In this document: one piece after another, positions 6,499 to 8,891 of the stretch
How the letters are laid out: each line of letters opens with the position of its first letter
Position numbering within the stretch: the first letter of the stretch is position 1
Assembly (NCBI GenBank): GCA_006226225.1
Contig: SBHI01000101.1
Span: forward strand, 1-8,891
Reading direction: 5' to 3'
Origin: Alphaproteobacteria bacterium
Lineage (GTDB): Bacteria; Pseudomonadota; Alphaproteobacteria; Micavibrionales; CSBR16-224
DNA length: 8,891 bases
The notes under the pieces: model-generated
Databases searched by the model: none
What the model saw: the letters and a program-made list of their open reading frames with translations, nothing else
What the model was told of the DNA's origin: nothing
Position numbers and translations under genes: made by a program

Positions 6499-6528
6499 AT
6501 AATAGCATGTGCGAATCACCCATGCCAG
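6499..6528 (-). promoter_or_regulatory. Possible promoter of the small-RNA candidate
   Basis: On the minus strand CTGGCA (6528-6523), an 18-nt spacer and TATTAT (6504-6499) resemble a sigma-70 promoter, with a start near 6492. The same bases read TATAAT (6498-6503) on the plus strand, but no -35 at proper spacing supports a plus-strand promoter. Confidence 0.35.
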
Positions 6529-6580
6529 CATTTTTTTGCGGGGCACAATTTTATTGCAGGTAATACAGGGAAGTGTCGAA

Positions 6581-7126
6581 TTACCAGTGGCGGACGCGTC
6601 CGGTATCAATATGCACGAACTGGCTTTTCGGATAGTAGCCGACGCCGCCTGCTTTGAGAGCCATAGCCTGACGGCGCAAATCGGTCAAGCGGCGGCCCGG
6701 CAGACGAAGGTCAACGGCCTGTCCCTGCATATGCAGGCTTTTCTTGGCGACGCCAAAACCCATACGGCGCAAACGGCTGTTTGTTTTCGGCGAACGGTAG
6801 CCGGAAAAAATGTTATATGATTTGTTCGTTTCCATGCGTTTTTGCAGGACAAACAGAATATCCATCAGGCGCGGATCAATCGGAAAAATCTCTCCTGTGC
6901 GGTGATCGCGCATAATTTTTTTGATTTCGGCAAAGGCATCGGGCAAATAGCGTCCGTCTTCCCAATATTCACCTTTGAAGACTTCACCCGTATGCGCGTT
7001 TTGGAATGTAAGGCGCCGGCCTGAAGCCAGACTTGCGGCATCGGTTGAATCCGGCCACCACAGTTGTGCTGCCGTTGCTATGATAAGACTACCGCCCAGA
7101 AACTGCCGTCTGTTTAAAACTTCCAT
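6581..7126 (-). CDS. MepK/YcbK-family murein endopeptidase (DUF882, peptidase M15-like), Tat-exported
   Basis: Zinc-dependent peptidoglycan hydrolase acting in the periplasm. E. coli MepK (YcbK) cleaves peptide cross-links between glycan strands. The protein has 181 residues, practically the E. coli length. It starts with a twin-arginine signal (NRRQFLGG at 5-12, then a hydrophobic stretch to about 25), suggesting folded export with metal bound. Conserved blocks are FSGYRSPKTNSRL (107-119), KKSLHMQGQAVD (128-139) with putative zinc ligands His132 and Asp139, GGVGYYP (160-166) and FVHIDTGRVRHW (170-181) with His172. The start ATG at 7126 is preceded by AAGAGAG at about 10 nt. The gene is divergent from the IcmC/IcmD-like genes. 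A cell-wall opening role for that envelope complex is possible but only inferred. Confidence 0.93.
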   Translation of the reverse strand: MEVLNRRQFLGGSLIIATAAQLWWPDSTDAASLASGRRLTFQNAHTGEVFKGEYWEDGRYLPDAFAEIKKIMRDHRTGEIFPIDPRLMDILFVLQKRMETNKSYNIFSGYRSPKTNSRLRRMGFGVAKKSLHMQGQAVDLRLPGRRLTDLRRQAMALKAGGVGYYPKSQFVHIDTGRVRHW

Positions 7127-7272
7127 CGCTCATGTACTCTCTTTTATAAATCTTTTTGTTGCCCTTTTACGGCGAACACGATGGTAAATGCAAGAAGATA
7201 ACGTCCTGATAATTTCAAGCGTCTTTCATATATATCGTGAGACCTTCAAAAGAAAACAATGCATCTTCCTCT

Positions 7273-7300
7273 ATTATACCATAAAAACCGCACCCTCCAA
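7273..7300 (-). promoter_or_regulatory. Extended -10 promoter toward the murein endopeptidase gene
   Basis: On the minus strand a perfect TATAAT (7278-7273) is preceded by TGG (7281-7279), giving an extended -10. TTGGAG (7300-7295) lies 16 nt upstream of the -10. Transcription from about 7266 would leave a leader of about 140 nt before the ATG at 7126. Confidence 0.5.
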
Positions 7301-7307
7301 GTAAAAC

Positions 7308-7336
7308 TTGACGCGGGAAAATGGCCTTTTTACTAT
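7308..7336 (+). promoter_or_regulatory. Distal promoter toward the IcmC/IcmD-like genes
   Basis: TTGACG (7308-7313) matches five of six -35 bases. It is followed after exactly 17 nt by TACTAT (7331-7336), four of six. It is back to back with the minus promoter, with only 7 bp between the -35 elements. Its transcript would carry a leader of about 230 nt or be a separate short RNA. Confidence 0.4.
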
Positions 7337-7501
7337 ATATTTAGGCATATTTGCATACTGCCGTGCAATGAGGGACAGTCAGAACAAATTAACGAAATTT
7401 TTATAAAATTTTTGCCTATTTAACGCGTAAAAACGTGAAGCGGCTAAATTAATAAAAACAAGTGTTTAGTTTGTTTTTGGAGTGTTTTTCTGCGGGGCGG
7501 T

Positions 7502-7531
7502 TTGCGGTGGATTCCAAAACATGCCTATAAT
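7502..7531 (+). promoter_or_regulatory. Proximal promoter of the IcmC/IcmD-like gene
   Basis: A perfect TATAAT at 7526-7531 lies 18 nt after a weak -35 (TTGCGG, 7502-7507). The transcript would start near 7538, about 35 nt before the ATG. AGAGG (7556-7560) serves as a somewhat distant ribosome binding site. Confidence 0.45.
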
Positions 7532-7572
7532 AGTGGTATAGCAATAATAACTGCCAGAGGTATTGATTCGAC

Positions 7573-8535
7573 ATGAAATTGACTAAACTGGCGCTTTTCG
7601 CCCTCGTTGCATTCTGGGCTGTTTTGGTTGGTCTTCCTGAATTTGCACATGCTGCGGCTCCCCCTCCGGCGGGCCCGAGCGTTGGCAAGGTGATGACAAA
7701 TCTTCACATTTCCATCAGCCGCGTTCCCAATATTTTGACAACCATTGCCTTCGTTGGCGGGATTGTGCTTGCTGTAACGGGTGTACTGAAGCTGAAAAAC
7801 CATGTCGATAACCCGAACCAAGTGCCGATTAGCGATGGTATTAAGCGCATGATTGCCGGTGGTGCGTTTTTAGGGCTCCCTGTGACAACCAATGTGATTA
7901 AAGGGTCGTTGTTCGGCGTTGGCCAGAACGGCGAATTGGGGAGTGGTACCGGATTTGGTGTGAAAGCCGCGAAGGCGCTCCCGGTTGCTTTGGACAATGT
8001 GGCCGTCACGTTCATTACGAACATGGCGACACCGATGAAATATCTGTTGATTTCCTTTACCTTTATTACCGGTCTTGCGATGATTTTGGTCGGTATCTCG
8101 CGTCTGATTAAAACAGCGCAGGAGGGGCCGCGCGGTCCCGCTGGTATGGGAACATTCTTTACCTTCGCCTGTGGTATGGCTTTGATGGCCATTGGTCAGT
8201 CGATGGGAACATTCAATGTCAGTTTGTTCGGTGACGGTACGATGAAGAACTACGCTGTTTTTTCCGCAACGGCCAAGGCGGCGCTGGGTAAAAGTGAACA
8301 GCAGATGCGGAATGTGATCGGATCTATTCTGATTTTCGTATCTTTGGTCGGTTTTATCGCATTTATGCGCGGATTGTTTATCTTGAAACTGGTGGCGGAC
8401 GGCAACCAAAATCACTCTATTACGCAGGCTTTGACCTTCCTGATCGGTGGGGCGCTTGCGGTCAATCTGGGTGCGGTCATTAATGCGTTCCAGAGCACGA
8501 TCGGATACACGGCTATCGGCTTCTCATTCATCTAA
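7573..8535 (+). CDS. Exported polytopic membrane protein with three IcmC/IcmD-like repeats
   Basis: The 320-residue protein has a cleavable signal peptide (1-27, cleavage probably after AHA) and then three copies of a two-helix unit. Unit 1 (about 44-115) has helices near 53-72 and 88-105, joined by LKLKNHVDNPNQVPISDGIK. Unit 2 (143-220) has helices near 156-176 and 192-209. Unit 3 (240-311) has helices near 248-270 and 285-303, with a loop containing DGNQNHSIT. Units 1 and 2 both end in SLFG. The unit-1 loop resembles the KFKxHKDNPTQxPIGTP loop I recall for IcmC and IcmD of Dot/Icm (type IVB) secretion systems, which are inner-membrane or envelope-spanning components. Those proteins are shorter, about 130-195 residues, so a triple unit would be unusual. 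A similar gene starts 156 bp downstream. Membership in a secretion or conjugation complex is inferred. The membrane repeat structure is seen directly. Confidence 0.85.
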   Translation: MKLTKLALFALVAFWAVLVGLPEFAHAAAPPPAGPSVGKVMTNLHISISRVPNILTTIAFVGGIVLAVTGVLKLKNHVDNPNQVPISDGIKRMIAGGAFLGLPVTTNVIKGSLFGVGQNGELGSGTGFGVKAAKALPVALDNVAVTFITNMATPMKYLLISFTFITGLAMILVGISRLIKTAQEGPRGPAGMGTFFTFACGMALMAIGQSMGTFNVSLFGDGTMKNYAVFSATAKAALGKSEQQMRNVIGSILIFVSLVGFIAFMRGLFILKLVADGNQNHSITQALTFLIGGALAVNLGAVINAFQSTIGYTAIGFSFI

Positions 8536-8544
8536 ATAAAAAGC

Positions 8545-8565
8545 CGGAAATAGTCAGTATTTTCG
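8545..8565 (+). repeat. Weak hairpin after the IcmC/IcmD-like gene
   Basis: CGGAAATA (8545-8552) pairs with TATTTTCG (8558-8565), one pair being G-U, around a 5-nt loop, 9 bp after the stop codon. A T-run (8577-8582) follows only after 11 nt, so termination would be inefficient, and the downstream gene may be partly co-transcribed. Confidence 0.3.
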
Positions 8566-8569
8566 AAAA

Positions 8570-8601
8570 TTAATTGTTTTTTAATACCTTGTTAGTAAAA
8601 T
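8570..8601 (+). promoter_or_regulatory. CtrA-like box overlapping a possible promoter
   Basis: TTAA at 8570-8573 and TTAA at 8581-8584 are separated by 7 nt, the CtrA spacing. The box covers a possible -35 (TTGTTT, 8574-8579) that is followed after 16 nt by TAAAAT (8596-8601). Overlap of the -35 is the geometry known for CtrA-activated promoters in Caulobacter. The site lacks the final C and the DNA is AT-rich, so this is tentative. A small inverted repeat, TGGAGT/ACTCCA at 8610-8626, lies in the leader. Confidence 0.3.
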
Positions 8602-8691
8602 GGTAATAATGGAGTGGAATACTCCAAATAGACTACGAGTAAAGTAAAAAATCATATTAAGCCTATATTGCAGTACAAGGAGTACACAGTA

Positions 8692-8891
8692 ATGAAACAT
8701 GCAAAGAAACCACAATTCGGCCATAAACTTGCGGCCGGTCTTTTCGCTGGTATGGCCGCTGCGCCGCTTATGTCCACCAAAGCTTTCGCTCTGGCGGCAC
8801 CTGGTGTGTCAACGGTCGACTTTACAACAACAACAGATGCGATCACGACATCCGCATCTAAAATCCCGAACCTTATCTCTACCGTTGCGTT
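8692..8891 (+). CDS. Second IcmC/IcmD-like exported protein, N-terminal 66 residues (partial)
   Basis: The frame is open from ATG at 8692 to the window end. AAGGAG at 8677-8682 with 9 nt spacing supports the start. The first 33 residues form a signal peptide with a basic start, a small-residue hydrophobic core and probable cleavage after AFA. A Thr-rich linker (TVDFTTTTDAITTSA, 41-55) leads into SKIPNLISTVA (56-66). This matches the start of the first helix in the upstream protein (SRVPNILTTIAF, 49-60), and the incomplete last codon TT- could encode the same Phe. The gene is therefore probably a paralogue of its neighbour, with at least one copy of the same unit. Its total length and number of units lie outside the window. 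Confidence 0.85.
   Translation, partial: MKHAKKPQFGHKLAAGLFAGMAAAPLMSTKAFALAAPGVSTVDFTTTTDAITTSASKIPNLISTVA

Larger units (their letters stand above)
7127..7572. other. 446-bp AT-rich divergent intergenic region
   Basis: It holds divergent promoter-like elements (described separately), two AAATTTTT blocks near 7393-7417 typical of bent DNA, and an 8-bp AT inverted repeat (AAAAACAA 7454-7461, TTGTTTTT 7471-7478). I see no supported gene. A 38-codon plus-strand frame at 7188-7304 lacks a ribosome binding site. Confidence 0.5.

Noticed and set aside
7188..7304. 38-codon plus-strand frame between the endopeptidase and the IcmC/IcmD-like gene
   Set aside because: No ribosome binding site or recognisable motif, and it overlaps the minus-strand promoter region.
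7382..7460. Further TTAA half-sites considered as CtrA boxes
   Set aside because: None is paired at the 7-nt spacing.
7704..8415. Long antisense frames under the IcmC/IcmD-like gene (7704-8192 and 7870-8415)
   Set aside because: Their composition mirrors the sense repeats and they lack ribosome binding sites. The sense frame has a signal peptide and ordered helices.

Overview
The window looks like a chromosomal stretch of a free-living or host-associated alphaproteobacterium of moderate GC content. This rests on the alphaproteobacterial flavour of MetF, Cmk and PhoH, on TTAA-N7-TTAA (CtrA-type) sequences in two intergenic regions, and on genes resembling IcmC/IcmD membrane proteins of type IVB (Dot/Icm) secretion. 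No species can be named from sequence alone. There is no transposase, phage gene, CRISPR array, rRNA or tRNA that I can support.

Left part (1-3580): 4-hydroxyphenylpyruvate dioxygenase (hpd, minus, cut by the window edge) lies downstream of a cyanophycinase-type S51 serine hydrolase (minus). The cyanophycinase gene is divergent from metF (plus), which may be transcribed as a leaderless mRNA. metF converges, with one base between stop codons, on an unrecognised membrane-anchored protein (minus) that carries an HELRH zinc-protease-like motif.

Middle part (3581-6580): cytidylate kinase (cmk, plus) has an AT-rich upstream region with two CtrA-like boxes. It converges on a TylF/CmcI-like SAM-dependent methyltransferase (minus). 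Next come a 24-bp perfect palindromic terminator and a PhoH-family ATPase (minus). The 334-bp gap upstream of phoH holds what looks like an unannotated structured small RNA on the minus strand, with its own promoter and intrinsic terminator.

Right part (6581-8891): a Tat-exported MepK/YcbK-type (DUF882, M15-like) murein endopeptidase (minus) is divergent from a pair of membrane-protein genes (plus). The 446-bp gap between them has back-to-back promoter-like elements and a long AT-rich leader. The first membrane gene encodes a signal peptide followed by three copies of a two-helix IcmC/IcmD-like unit. The second begins at 8692 and enters the same unit (SKIPNLISTVA) just as the window ends. They look like the start of a Dot/Icm-related envelope-complex operon to the right. 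The neighbouring murein endopeptidase could help such a complex cross the cell wall, but that link is inference.

Most other genes are single-gene housekeeping units with no obvious shared pathway. The best candidates for something undescribed are the triple-repeat IcmC/IcmD-like protein and its tandem neighbour, the small RNA upstream of phoH, and the HELRH membrane protein.
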